64,000 nt of DNA from Aplysia californica (GCF_000002075.1 NW_004797315.1:1635133-1699132); one strand, 5' to 3'; shown: positions 13,801 to 21,759, counted from the first letter of the stretch. Notes: generated by a model from the letters alone, not told the origin. A program made the numbers and translations.

Positions 13801-14389
13801 CTCTCTTGTTCGTTTGTTTCCACGCATCACCTCTATGTTTCCTGTGGCTCATGCTCCCTGAAGGTACCACTGCAGAGACTGTCTTGTGATGTTTCCACTG
13901 GGCTTTCTTTTAAGGTATGTCCCATCCATCGCCACATTATTAGTCCTATTTCTACTTCTATATCCTTTTGTCCTGTCTTTTCCCAAAGCTCTTCATTTCT
14001 TATTCTATCGTGCCACTTAATTCTTATACGGGGTGCCCACTACGGCTGGATCGGGCCGATCGCCCAACTCCATCGCCTGAAACTGAAAACGAACACGTTT
14101 GTTTTTTAGGCGACCGAGTCGGGCTCCCATCTGTAGTGGGAATCCCGTATTAGAATACTCCTCATACATCTGTGGATGAAAGTCTGGACTTTATTCAGCA
14201 CTGTCTTTGTTGTCTTCCAAGTTTGACAGCCATAGAGGAGCACAGATTTGCCTTGAAGTTCAAATTAAACAATGGCTTAAGACATAAAAATGCTAATTCT
14301 GACAAAATTATTCAACACAAGACTAAAAGACAAATGAATATCTTACTTGCAAGAATGCCCACAAACAGGATCTTATATGGAGAGTCCAT
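740..14389 (-). CDS. Gene A: cadherin-superfamily adhesion protein, N-terminal part (9 exons; 3' end outside window)
   Basis: Coding exons on the minus strand are 14347-14389, 12414-12440, 11451-11522, 10552-10682, 6812-6889, 5724-5822, 4392-4529, 3156-3290 and 740-874. All introns are GT-AG and the frame closes across every junction, giving about 286 residues. Residues 1-23 look like a signal peptide. EC1 follows, with DADGDRIKY, LDFE and the linker DDANDNPPQF (about residues 24-150). EC2 has VLDADRTVN and LDYE (about 151-265), and EC3 begins after DAQDVGPVF. Cadherin repeats bind calcium between domains and mediate adhesion at the cell surface; here that is inferred from the family. The ATG sits in a good context (GCCATGG). 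Gene B, head to head at 21.7 kb, is a paralogue with matching intron phases. The cadherin subfamily cannot be told, because the membrane and cytoplasmic parts lie outside the window. Confidence 0.85.
875..1727. other. Intron, no feature seen
   Basis: Part of the 2.3-kb intron between exons 9 and 8 of gene A. No exon or element ends were recognised. Confidence 0.4.
1728..1828. repeat. Pyrimidine microsatellite (CCT)n/(CT)n
   Basis: About 100 bases of runs of CCCTCC followed by (CT)n. Long open frames across it (Pro/Ser/Leu-rich on one strand, Arg/Glu/Gly-rich on the other) are only the translated repeat. Confidence 0.95.
1829..3155. other. Intron, no feature seen
   Basis: Rest of the intron between exons 9 and 8 of gene A. 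It is less AT-rich than its surroundings, with blocks such as ATCGGGATG, but I could not define a repeat end or an exon. Confidence 0.4.
3156..3290 (-). CDS. Gene A exon 8 (second half of EC2)
   Basis: 135 nt, phase 0/0; acceptor TTGCAG, donor GTAAGT. It encodes LDYEERPVYSSKLVAV at its end, the LDxE and strand F region of a cadherin repeat. Gene B exon 7 has the same length and phase and aligns along its length (LDYEKRKSYVIQLKAY). Confidence 0.9.
3395..3640 (-). mobile_element. tRNA-derived SINE
   Basis: On the minus strand a tRNA-like head comes first: box A-like GTGGTTAGGCG and box B-like GAGTTCCAGTCC. A non-coding body follows, ending in ATGGGGGTGTAAAAACA and a purine-rich tail. A head plus body of this length is typical of a SINE rather than a tRNA gene. 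Confidence 0.6.
3641..4391. other. Intron, no feature seen
   Basis: AT-rich intron sequence of gene A with no recognised element. Confidence 0.4.
4392..4529 (-). CDS. Gene A exon 7 (first half of EC2)
   Basis: 138 nt, phase 0/0; acceptor CATTAG, donor GTAAGT. It encodes ITVLDADRTVNAKLDRLYF; the VLDAD is the DxD calcium-site motif of a cadherin repeat. It matches gene B exon 6 (VTDLDTSNSLITV), which is shorter. Confidence 0.9.
4530..5349. other. Intron, no feature seen
   Basis: Intron of gene A. A minus-strand open frame at about 4633-5016 has low-complexity hydrophobic coding and no recognisable domain. Confidence 0.4.
5350..5522 (+). repeat. Dispersed repeat family C (SINE-tail type)
   Basis: Contains the family core, a TTTTACGG block followed by AAGGTCATATGAGCGCC, then AGATGTTACAAGAGAGTA, a purine-rich stretch and AACCACACCAGAG. 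Related copies lie at 14548, 43845, 51925, 60533 and 60715. Confidence 0.7.
5724..5822 (-). CDS. Gene A exon 6 (end of EC1)
   Basis: 99 nt, phase 0/0; acceptor CATCAG, donor GTAAGT. It encodes VQFSIDDANDNPPQFEL, a textbook cadherin linker (DxNDNxPxF), then YSFSVRE, the first strand of EC2 with its acidic base residue. Confidence 0.92.
5990..6735. mobile_element. Head-to-head pair of C2 SINE-like repeats
   Basis: About 6047-6240 reads forward from AAGGTCATATGAG through CCACCAAGGGATCTTTAA. About 6430-6605 carries the same landmarks in reverse (GGGGCGAAAAATC, TTAAAGATCC, GCTCATAAGAC). The right end, about 6660-6735, is a tRNA-like head on the minus strand with box B-like GAGATCGAAATC. The arrangement is a foldback of two related SINE copies. 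The related copy at 14745-15253 has the same parts singly. Confidence 0.6.
6812..6889 (-). CDS. Gene A exon 5 (EC1)
   Basis: 78 nt, phase 0/0; acceptor TTTCAG, donor GTATGT. It encodes DRFGSDVEFACVDVD, the AxDxxG-like strand region of EC1. Gene B has a shorter 48-nt exon here (LLKVEDGD). Confidence 0.85.
7047..9845 (-). mobile_element. 5'-truncated RNase-H-bearing LINE (I/R1/Ingi-like)
   Basis: A minus-strand non-LTR element of 2.8 kb bounded by a 12-bp target duplication, GATAATGGGGAT, at 7035-7046 and 9846-9857. It keeps reverse transcriptase (SYRPISLTSC, GVPQGSILSP, catalytic YADD near 8.82 kb), RNase H (EVWTDGSAKHGTEYGG, YTDSRSAV, IPGHAGLAGNEKVD) and a C-terminal CxxC...H...C zinc motif. 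The endonuclease is missing through 5' truncation. There is an in-frame TGA just after the reverse-transcriptase palm near 8.72 kb, and frameshifts near 9.73 and 7.37 kb. The 3' tail is (GA)n. It lies in an intron of gene A in sense. The clade is uncertain; the order RT then RNase H excludes RTE and L2. Confidence 0.9.
7293..9527 (-). pseudogene. Reverse transcriptase / RNase H open frame of the LINE
   Basis: Two long blocks in one frame (8724-9527 and 7293-8708) are separated by a single in-frame TGA where the family normally reads on. The first block holds fingers and palm, ending just past YADD. The second holds the thumb, a connection region and RNase H with its acidic residues. The zinc tail continues in another frame at 7082-7408. 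The copy is dead. Confidence 0.85.
10112..10541 (+). mobile_element. MITE family A, copy 1, next to the exon 4 donor
   Basis: Non-coding element of about 430 bp. The left terminus contains GCATGGTGAAATCAGGCG and the right terminus is its imperfect inverse ending GTGACAC. The inner 17-bp block AATCAGGCGCTCGTCAA defines the family, here with one or two changes. The first few bases of the left end are lost. The right end stops 10 bp from the splice donor of gene A exon 4. Confidence 0.8.
10552..10682 (-). CDS. Gene A exon 4 (core of EC1)
   Basis: 131 nt, entering in phase 1 and leaving in phase 0; acceptor CCATAG, donor GTGAGT. It encodes VVANLSCIDADGDRIKYIKV and ends LMSPLDFE, the DxD and LDxE motifs of EC1. 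Gene B exon 3 (VVAVDPDGTEVSYF ... LLDFEKQT) is its paralogue with the same phases. Confidence 0.92.
10683..11450. other. Intron, no feature seen
   Basis: AT-rich intron of gene A between exons 4 and 3, with no recognised element. Confidence 0.4.
11451..11522 (-). CDS. Gene A exon 3 (start of EC1)
   Basis: 72 nt, phase 1 at both ends; acceptor CCTCAG, donor GTGAGT. It encodes NKPPVWNTASYD and SGIREDTPI, matching the first strand of a cadherin repeat with an acidic RED/E motif. In gene B this sequence and the preceding small exon are one 96-nt exon. Confidence 0.88.
11523..12413. other. Intron, no feature seen
   Basis: Intron of gene A between exons 3 and 2. No element ends or exons were recognised. 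Confidence 0.4.
12414..12440 (-). CDS. Gene A exon 2 (27-nt microexon, signal peptide end)
   Basis: 27 nt, phase 1/1; acceptor GTAAAG, donor GTAAGT. It adds SFLGSCIGQ and so finishes the signal peptide. It was found by frame closure between exons 1 and 3. Exon 2 plus exon 3 is 99 nt against 96 nt for the single gene B exon 2, which supports it. Confidence 0.75.
12441..13092. other. Intron, no feature seen
   Basis: Intron of gene A with a short (CA)n run near 12.59 kb and nothing else recognised. Confidence 0.4.
13093..13576. mobile_element. Terminal-inverted-repeat element with poly-C interior
   Basis: The termini TCTAAGGTATCGAATA (13093-13108) and the inverse of TCTAAGGTATCGGATA (13561-13576) differ at one base in 16. 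The interior is non-coding with C runs just inside both ends and no open frame, so it is a MITE candidate. I could not find a clear target duplication. Confidence 0.6.
13693..14271 (-). mobile_element. 5'-truncated RTE LINE, split by a small MITE
   Basis: Minus-strand fragment of the C-terminal part of an RTE endonuclease-reverse transcriptase: SVLLYGCQTWKTTKTVL, RCMRSILRIKWHDRI across the MITE, EELWEKTGQKDIEVEIG and RWMGHTLK. It is flanked by a 12-bp target duplication, AAATTAAACAAT, at 13681-13692 and 14272-14283. It lies 64 bp from the splice donor of gene A exon 1, in sense. RTE protein motifs are family knowledge; the duplication is seen directly. Confidence 0.85.
14027..14149. mobile_element. 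Harbinger-like MITE (TTA target duplication)
   Basis: A 123-bp near-palindromic element with termini TACGGGGTGCCCACTAC and the inverse of TACGGGATTCCCACTAC. TTA stands on both sides (14024-14026 and 14150-14152). Removing the element and one TTA restores a continuous RTE reading frame through the site, confirming the 3-bp duplication. The TWA duplication fits PIF/Harbinger. Confidence 0.85.
14347..14389 (-). CDS. Gene A exon 1 (start codon, signal peptide)
   Basis: The coding part is 43 nt, 14 codons plus one base: MDSPYKILFVGILA, a hydrophobic signal peptide core. The exon itself begins at 14402 after a TTTCAG acceptor, so at least one 5' UTR exon lies upstream. Gene B exon 1 has exactly the same coding length and phase. 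Confidence 0.88.
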
Positions 14390-14547
14390 GGCTGGAAAAA
14401 ATCTGAAAGAAGACAGGCAAACCAGTTGAATGAAAAAGAAGGGTAAATACACAAACGCCCTGGATTTACTATTTTTTAAAAACCCATCTAAATCAAATAA
14501 CACAACAATGACAATGTACAATGGCTTTAAAATGAAAGTTAAACTTT

Positions 14548-14700
14548 TTTAGTTTTAGTAAGAGTTTTATGACACTTGTGCCGAAGAATAGAAATGTCAC
14601 AAGAAAGTAACATACACTAAAAAGGAAGGGGAGAGATAAGGACAATAGATGTTTTGAAAGAAGGAGCAAACCACACCAGAGCACCCGTCAACCACCCACA
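14548..14700 (+). repeat. Dispersed repeat family C
   Basis: Carries TTTTAGTAAGAGTTTTA, AATGTCACAAGAAAGTAA, GGAGAGATAAGGAC and AACCACACCAGAGCACC in the family order. Non-coding. Confidence 0.7.
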
Positions 14701-14744
14701 AAGTTAAACTTTTATTGATGCTACCTCTACATATTTTTTTTCCT

Positions 14745-15253
14745 TTGATATGTGTTTTACGGAGCTCGCAAATGCATATAAGGTCATACGAGCACGCGGG
14801 ACACACCTAATATTTTCAGTTGATAGGAAATTTTTAATCGAGCCCGGGTGGCGGCCGAAGCCTACTCTTATCGATTTTGGACCACCAAGGGATCTTTAAT
14901 GTGCACAACTTGCACACGAGACCTCCAAGATTTTTCGCCCTAGAAGGCTAGCTAGCTGTAGATCTTTACTACCAGAAGATAAGGGGTGTGGCTGAAAGAC
15001 AGCAGTAATTAGAAGGAGTCACGGGGAAGCAATGGAAAGGCTGCAGAAAGAGTCAGGAGCCCAGAGGAGGGGGCAAATGAGGTTAAGGGGTGGGGGAGAA
15101 AGTGGAGACTAAAGCAGACGACAGAATATTGCAGGAGACCAGGAAAGGAGGTGAAAAGAGACAATTATTATAGAGAATAAAATTTTTTCCACCGCCCGCG
15201 ACCTTTGAATGGGAGGCAAACACCTCAACTTCTAGGCCACAAGAGTCCCCTAT
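14745..15253 (-). mobile_element. C2 SINE, near full length
   Basis: On the minus strand a tRNA-like head (about 15253-15190, GTGGCCTAGAAGTTGAGG then AAAGGTCGCGGGC) is followed by a roughly 440-bp body with GATCCCTTGGTGGTCC and a tail with CATTTGCGAGCTCCGTAAAAC. The tail is shared with family C, suggesting a common LINE partner, which is inference. Confidence 0.65.
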
Positions 15254-15479
15254 ATATATTCAAAGAACAAAATATAAAAAATCACTTCTGAGCAGAATAT
15301 CGATGGACCGTCTTGTGTGGCATGCAATGCTTGACCCATCTTTAAATTGCCTTCTCGAACATCCTTGTTTTATTGATCAAAGATATTTCTACAACAAAGG
15401 GTTAAAGAATCTGCCAAATTGTCATAAAAAGCATGAGGGTCGCATGAAGTGTTAATATAGTGTATTTCCTTCACTCAAT

Positions 15480-15915
15480 AGTGAATGAATCTTTGCTTGC
15501 CCCTACCTCGGCTGAGCAGTAATTTTAATTTAAATATTTTTACTCTTGAAAATATATGAATGTTCCTTGGAGTGAGTAAAAGACTAATTTTAATTGAAAG
15601 TGATTTTGCTAAAAATTATTTTTTAAATGTGAAACAAATTGAATGTAGTTTGTGAACTTTGAATTTGATACCTCTGGCATTGTACCATTCTTGTGAGCTC
15701 TTCAGTCTACATTAATTTTAATTTTAATTTTCTCATATTATTACACTTTTGAAAATTTATGTGAATGTTCCTTCATGTGAGTAAACGAATAAAGATAGAC
15801 GGAAGTGAATTTTTTAAAAATTATTATTTCATAAAATAAATTAAATGTACTTTGTTAACTTAGTAATCGATACCTGGCATTGTATCATTCTCGTGAACTT
15901 TTCAGTTTAATATTA
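15480..15915. repeat. Imperfect tandem repeat, about 200-bp unit
   Basis: Two degenerate AT-rich units share ATGTTCCTTnRWGTGAGTAAA, AAGTGATTTT and GATACCTnTGGCATTGTA. A third partial unit is at about 16442-16575, separated by the element at 15916-16433. Non-coding. Confidence 0.65.
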
Positions 15916-16433
15916 AGGCCGGCTCTATTTCTCCAAACGTTCAGGAAAATAAACTTGAACTCTATTTCTCCGAACGGTCTCCGTTCTCGAGATTTGTTGA
16001 TAATAAGCGAATGGAGTGGCCCGTGTGTGTGCGTGTGTGTAAGGTGTGAATGGATGGGGGAGGAGGGATTTTTTTTTTACATGAAGAATTTTAGTTTTTT
16101 GCTGGAGACTAAATGCAAAATAGGTTACTGCCAAGGTCGAGCAGTTTTGTTTTCTCGCAGTACCTTTTGGAGGTATTTTCAAATGAAATATGTCCGGGAA
16201 CGTTGCCCCAACCACGACTGAAGTATCTGAATATCTTAGACATTTAAAAATCTCTAGCTCTAGAAATTGATTTTGATGCAAAAAATGCTTCTTCCCTGTC
16301 CTCGCAGAATGGCAGAATGAAAGGATGATGCCTAAATTTCGCAAATAACCCAAAAAATCTCGAGATCGGAAACCGTTCGGAAAAATAGAGCTAAGCTTTA
16401 TTTTCCCGAACGTTCAGAGAAATAGTCACTTCG
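15916..16433. mobile_element. MITE with 8-bp target duplication
   Basis: TAATATTA stands at 15908-15915 and 16434-16441. The inverted termini run about 75 bp imperfectly, with CTATTTCTC, GAACGTTC, GGAAAATAAA and CCGAACGG shared. CTATTTCTC-CGAACG occurs twice inside each terminus. There is no coding frame. An 8-bp duplication is typical of hAT, but the duplication does not fit the usual hAT target pattern, so the superfamily is open. Confidence 0.75.
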
Positions 16434-16873
16434 TAATATTAATTGAATTTGAATATTTTTACATTTTGGAAAATATGTAATTATGTAATTTAATCACTAA
16501 TGTTCCTTGATGTGAGTAAAAGAATAAAGATGGAAGTGAATTTTTTTTAATGATTATTTTCAAGAATATTAAAATTAACGCAATCTTCAGATTGTCGTGC
16601 AAATATGCGACCATTAAAACGTGCAGCGAAATCTTTAGATTGCAACGCAATTGTACGATCGTCAAAACACGCAGCACAATCTTGCTCCGATCGGTAAATT
16701 GTACGGAACACATGCATAGGCTACTAGATCTAGATTTAGATATATATTTCTAATACCATGTCATTTTTTACAAGGCCAAGTAAGTGTGTGTGATTGATGT
16801 GTACTGACAAAATCAGATTTTTAACTTCTCACAATCTGTGAATGGAGATCGTCCAGAAATCAACACTTACACA

Positions 16874-17539
16874 GGGTGAGAATAGAGGTGGCCTTATGTG
16901 AAATAAGATACAATTAATTGAACACCTGTGTTGTTTAACTTGCCCCCTAGTCAAAACCTGTTTAAAGAGGTACATGGAGAGGTGACCACTGAGGCAGGTT
17001 TAACTATACTATGCAAAAAAATCTCAAGATCTAGATTCTAGATGGCCACCTCTATTCTCACCCGGAGTGAGAATAGTGCAGGCGAGTCTTGTGGCTATTC
17101 TCACCCGGTGCGCGTTCACCAAATTTTGCGTTCACCCTAAACCACAGAATTCTACACTGTGATAACAGAAAAATTGTAGAATTCTGTGCCGTGAACAAAC
17201 GTTCCATTACAATTGTAGCCTACTAAAAGCGTACAAAATTTTGTCTGTGGGCAGTGGAGAGAGAGAGAGATGAAAGAGAGAGAGGAGTAGCGCGAGAATT
17301 TCCAGGCAAAACAAAATGGCGACCCGCGTAGTTCGGCTCGATTCGAAAAGTTAAATAGCCGTAGCATCTTTGTAGACAACCAAATTAATTTAATTTTGTG
17401 TTTTAACATCATTTTTTAACTTTGTTTTGGTCAATTTGATCGTCCACACCGATAGACAGTATTCAGAAAGAGACGGAGAGAGAGAGAAGAGGGGAGGAGT
17501 TGATCTTGCAAGAACTTCCGGGCGGGTGAGAATAGCCAC
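16874..17539. repeat. Cluster of inverted repeats sharing GGGTGAGAATAG
   Basis: GGGTGAGAATAGAGGTGGCC at 16874-16893 pairs perfectly with 17044-17063. CTATTCTCAC and GTGAGAATAG (17052-17076) form a 10-bp stem with a 5-base loop. GTGGCTATTCTCACCCG at 17091-17107 pairs perfectly with 17523-17539. The outer pair could be the ends of a 449-bp MITE. No duplication could be fixed. Confidence 0.65.
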
Positions 17540-17549
17540 TTTCATTCTA

Positions 17550-17600
17550 GATTCTAGACCTAAATCTAATATCTAGATTATTAGATCTAGAAATCTAGAT
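17550..17600. repeat. TCTAGA-rich degenerate simple sequence
   Basis: Overlapping TCTAGA and CTAGAT words over about 50 bases, repeated on a larger scale at 18848-18990. Confidence 0.8.
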
Positions 17601-17999
17601 TCTATACTTCAGACGAAACCTGAAAGACCTCCCTAAACTAAACTACAAAAGACACAACTTTCAGTCTTGATTTCCTTTCATGAGTGAGGTAAGAAAAAAC
17701 AACTGAGACAACTCTTCTATCCTTTCTGACTTTCATTCCTATTCCAGGATCCTAGTCCTAGAAATTAATGAGACCAGAAATTACGGGTAGAAATGAAACG
17801 TATAGTATAATGTAAACAATAAGAGTAAGAGGCGATTAACAACTGACTGGGGTACCCAGACCACTCCAAGGATTGTGAAGCTATTTTCTCAGAAAGACAA
17901 TTTACTCACTAGAGTCTAGATCGAGATCTATGGAAGATTTTTAACAGAGGCAGAGTATACTAGATTCTAGCCTAGGCTACACACAATGAATGAAATCTT

Positions 18000-18002
18000 A
18001 CA
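18000..18002 (-). other. Candidate donor of a gene A 5' UTR exon
   Basis: On the minus strand TTGT|GTAAGA is the best donor between the putative promoter and exon 1's acceptor at 14403. This is a motif match only. Confidence 0.25.
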
Positions 18003-18152
18003 CAACACTGTGAGTGTATCCACTGCCAAAATCCAAACGAAATAATTTAGACAGCCATTGTGTACAGAGGCCGCTTCTTTGAGAGCACACCCACCACACG
18101 GAGCATGCTTAGATGTAGGCCTACTACACAATACGACGAAAAATATTCCAAT

Positions 18153-18501
18153 ACCGGTTTGACAAGTCCAAAAATAGACACATTCATACCCGACCGCCAT
18201 CTTAACTTTAAGGCTTACAAAACATGGACAATGATCGTCGCTCAACATAACTAAATCAGATTCTCATTTTTGTTTAAAAGGACGGTAGTATTGCTAAGTG
18301 CTATTCCAGAATAATTTTTAGAAGATATTAGATTATTTTTTATCTTTTATATTTTTTTTGTTACTTGAGGAACGTCTATATGTCAAAATTACAAATAAAA
18401 GTAATATTGATTTGTATGACGTTGCCACGCATTTCATATTTTAAAGCCAAATGTTTGATGAAATAAAATGGCCGCCAGTAGAAGAAAGTTGTCAAACCGG
18501 T
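18153..18501. promoter_or_regulatory. Putative divergent promoter of genes A and B
   Basis: TTGTCAAACCGGT at 18489-18501 is matched by its exact inverse at 18153-18165. Each copy is preceded, on the strand of its own gene, by a GC-rich block: AAGATGGCGG near 18190-18200 (minus) and AAATGGCCGCC near 18468 (plus). AACCGGTT is the Grainyhead-family motif (complete in the right copy, one base off in the left), and AAGATGGCGG is YY1-like. The mirror layout suggests that each gene keeps its own copy of an inverted-duplicated promoter. No start site can be proved from sequence. Confidence 0.4.
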
Positions 18502-18631
18502 TTTGTTTAGTCTGCTATTGTGCTATGAATAGCACAATGTGTTGCTTCCAGTCTGATATGATTGTAAACCTGCTAGTCTCCGGTTCTGGGTGTGTTGGAT
18601 ATCCTCCCACTGGATATGGCTGTCACCGATG

Positions 18632-18637
18632 GTAAGC
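18632..18637 (+). other. Candidate donor of a gene B 5' UTR exon
   Basis: GATG|GTAAGC about 130 bp beyond the CCGGTT motif, upstream of the exon 1 acceptor at 21691-21692. A possible further UTR exon is 20551-20619, between TTTCAAG and GTAAGT. Both are motif matches only. Confidence 0.3.
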
Positions 18638-18847
18638 TTACATTCCTTTAAAATGTACTGAACAGTCAGTCTGTACTTAAATTTAATAGTTATTATTAAT
18701 ATTATTGTTGTAATGTTGTTGCGACTTCTTGAGATTTGAACAAGGCTTACAAGGAGGCATAGAGTCTACAAGTGACAATTGCTATCAACAAGCTTGTCGT
18801 TATTACCTTATTTTGAGTGTGGGAATGATTACTATTGTTCAAGACCA

Positions 18848-18990
18848 TGATCTAGATTCTAGAATCTAGACTCTAGACTAGATTTCTATATAAATCTAGT
18901 TCTAGATCTATGCCTTCCTTCTGGATCTAGATCTACTGTCAAGATATCTAGATCTAGAAAAATCTAGATCTAGTCTAGAATCTAGTCTAG
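18848..18990. repeat. TCTAGA-rich degenerate satellite patch
   Basis: About 140 bases made almost wholly of TCTAGA/CTAGAT/GATCTAG words, self-complementary throughout. Non-coding. Confidence 0.85.
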
Positions 18991-19117
18991 AATTGGGAGT
19001 CAATTAACCCGATATGATGTATGCATAGGATAAGATCGGAATCGGTTACATTTTACAATCAAGATAGTAGCCTTTGACACTTTGTAATCTGCATGTGTTA
19101 AAAATAAATAGATTTAA

Positions 19118-20087
19118 TTAATTATGACCCAAACGTTCTAACACACAGGAAAAAGTGACCTGCTCTTATAATTATTGTCGCCTTGGCCTTCGATAATTTG
19201 CCCTTTTATTAAATCTGTTTAGCAAAGTGCACTGATTACTGAGGTGTGTGTGTTGTTTGAGATTGTATATATTTGGTGCTGTTATATTAATTGCCATTTG
19301 ACCTGAGACAGTACGGATCTATATGCCTAGTATGTTCCTTCACTCGACTGATACCTATATAACGCCCTTTCATGTTGATGGATTAATAAAAGACGACCAT
19401 ACGAAAACTAAATAATTTAATGTAATGGGGGAGGCGTTCAAAGACCCAGCCGGTGGGATCAAGGATCGCTTAGATCGGCAAGCAGTGGTCAAAACTTCAC
19501 ACCTCTCAACTGCTATCCTGTCTGATAACGACATGCATCAGTCTTACTATCCAATTACCACCAGTGCTTCGTAGGACCACTGTTTGACCTATTAAAAACA
19601 AAAACATTTGAACATCTCCTTTGCTTCCACCCTTAGCCCACCCACGGGTGTAACAAGCACAGTCTACCAAAGCACAGTCAACCAAAGCACAGTCAACCAA
19701 TGCCGCACCTCACTGCCACCATGTAACACTGATTCAAGGAACTATTTTCTCGGCTGGCAATAAGATCAGGGCGGCAGGCATTGGTCAATCTAATTTCAAA
19801 CCTCTGGCTTCTGGCTACCCAGGAAAAGTTTCCGTCGTGGCTCGCTACTCGAGCACTCTCACGGGCAGTCGTGAGATTTCACACCCACACTACGGGGTAA
19901 CATCTACCCCCAAATTGCACCTCTACTCCGCTTCCTCGCCCAGCGGCATGGCCGCACACACCTCAGTAATCAGTGCACTTTGCTAAACAGATTTAATAAA
20001 AGGGCAAATTATCGAAGGCCAAGGCGACAATAATTATAAGAGCAGGTCACTTTTTCCTGTGTGTTAGAACGTTTGGGTCATAATTAA
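19118..20087. mobile_element. Element with perfect 133-bp terminal inverted repeats and TTAA ends
   Basis: 19118-19250 and 19955-20087 are exact reverse complements as far as I can read, with a 704-bp non-coding spacer. TTAA lies at both outer ends, followed inward by TTATGACCC. Three tandem copies of a 16-bp CAAAGCACAGTCAAC-like unit lie near 19.66-19.70 kb. TTAA flanks suggest a piggyBac-like non-autonomous element, but the inner terminus does not begin with CCC as usual for that group. A recent fold-back or inverted duplication is the alternative. Confidence 0.75.
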
Positions 20088-21692
20088 GTTTAGAACCGAC
20101 GGAACCAAACTTGCGAGTTTTGTTTCAAATCAGGGCTGAGTGGGCAAAGCATTTTCCGTCTTAGACAGGTGAAACCCTCAGAAGGGAGCGGATTTTTCTC
20201 TCCGTTTCTGCGTTGGACAGATTGCCGTTTTATACGGGTAATTAATTAGGAATATATCAAGGGAGGAGCGGGGAAATTCCGTTTAGACAGGTTTCCGTTA
20301 AGGCAGGTTCGACTATATTTTGAAGTGTATTTATAAGACTTGGTGATTTGTCTTACTTGAGGAGTTTCTAGTGGAAAATATTAGACAACATAACCCTCAA
20401 AATGTTCTTGGTTTAGAAAATGAGCATTTCGACTAATCAGCAGTTGTCTAATACAAAGTACGAAAAAAATCAGGAATTCTGTTTTCTTTCAGATTACTGC
20501 TTTTTCTGTTTTGATGATGTTATGCTTTAAATTTTCCACTTTTGTTTCAAGGACTCAAACATTGAGTAGGCCTACGGTGTCTACCGATCGACCACCTGTC
20601 TAGAGTCATCTCTTATTTGGTAAGTAAGCTCAATAAAAGTGTCATAGGGTGTACATTTTTTGTGCTAAATGCTTCTCTTTATATTTAAAATATGGTGTGT
20701 GTAAAAGTTAGGCTTAAACCTTTGAATGAACACAATTAAAGTTAAAGCCACCGGAGCAAACATGACCCGAGCTTCCTTGGGTAGACAGCTAGATTTGCAC
20801 TACTTCAAGCATGCTTTCGGTGTGAGTGAAGATTGAGTACTCCTAGTCATGCTCTAATGTTCGCAGGGTAAAATCTCTGTGCTAGAATAATTTTTTGCTT
20901 TAAGTTCTGAAAGTTTGGGTACCCATTTACTTAACAGTGTTACTGGGTTCATATATTGTTTGGGATCATAGTTGAAAAATACTTGAAGCCCATCATAAAA
21001 GCAACTCCTTAATTCTAAGAAAATCAACTAGTAGCCTATGTCAACTGTCTTGTCAGATTTTAGTTTTTGTGCATCTGCTTTTTAAAACTTAATTTATCTG
21101 ACATGAGACTATCTTTTTGCAGACCATTTCTTTTTTTTTTTTACTTCAAAATTGAGGTGGTTTTGTTAAAAGCATAGATGTAAACTCATCTTACTTGTAT
21201 TTCTGAGACTTGTTTTGTATGCAGGATCCCTGGATTCAGTACTGGAAACAGTTATCTAGTGGTATTTTCTTTATTACTGTCTTTCTTTCCCTCAGTTGAT
21301 TAACAAGATAATTGTAGCGGACTTCAAATCTGATGCCAGAAGAAGAAGAAAAAGCATATTATCTCACAATTTATGCCTGCTTGGTTCCTCTGCTCTAAAG
21401 AAAATACTTGATCCGACCGACCTAGGGATGAGAGACAGGAAAAACCTGAGGTGAAAAGATATCCTCCGACTGGCCTGGCACTATCTGGGCATGGAACGGA
21501 AGACAGTGCTTTTAATTCCCATCTTATGCCTTATGTTGTAATACACATTGTTTCTCGGTCAGAACTGTCCAATGTCGTAAAGGTGGCATCTAGAATAGAT
21601 GCTAAACTTTTTTTTATAAATTGTATCTACAGCTAACTGCTGACAGGTTCTTACACAATAAGTGATCACAGAAGGCTTATATTTCTTTCCAG
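20088..21692. other. Upstream region of gene B, no clear feature
   Basis: AT-rich sequence between the inverted-repeat element and gene B exon 1. It may contain 5' UTR exons, for example 20551-20619, but nothing is certain. Confidence 0.35.
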
Positions 21693-21716
21693 GTCTACAG
21701 ACATTGGGCTGGGATC

Positions 21717-21759
21717 ATGAATCCAAACATCTTTTTGCTTTTGGTTCTCACCTGCTTGG
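21717..21759 (+). CDS. Gene B exon 1 (start codon, signal peptide)
   Basis: The exon starts at 21693 after TTTCCAG; ATG at 21717. It encodes MNPNIFLLLVLTCL, a hydrophobic signal peptide, ending in phase 1 at donor GTAAGA. Same length and phase as gene A exon 1. Confidence 0.88.
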
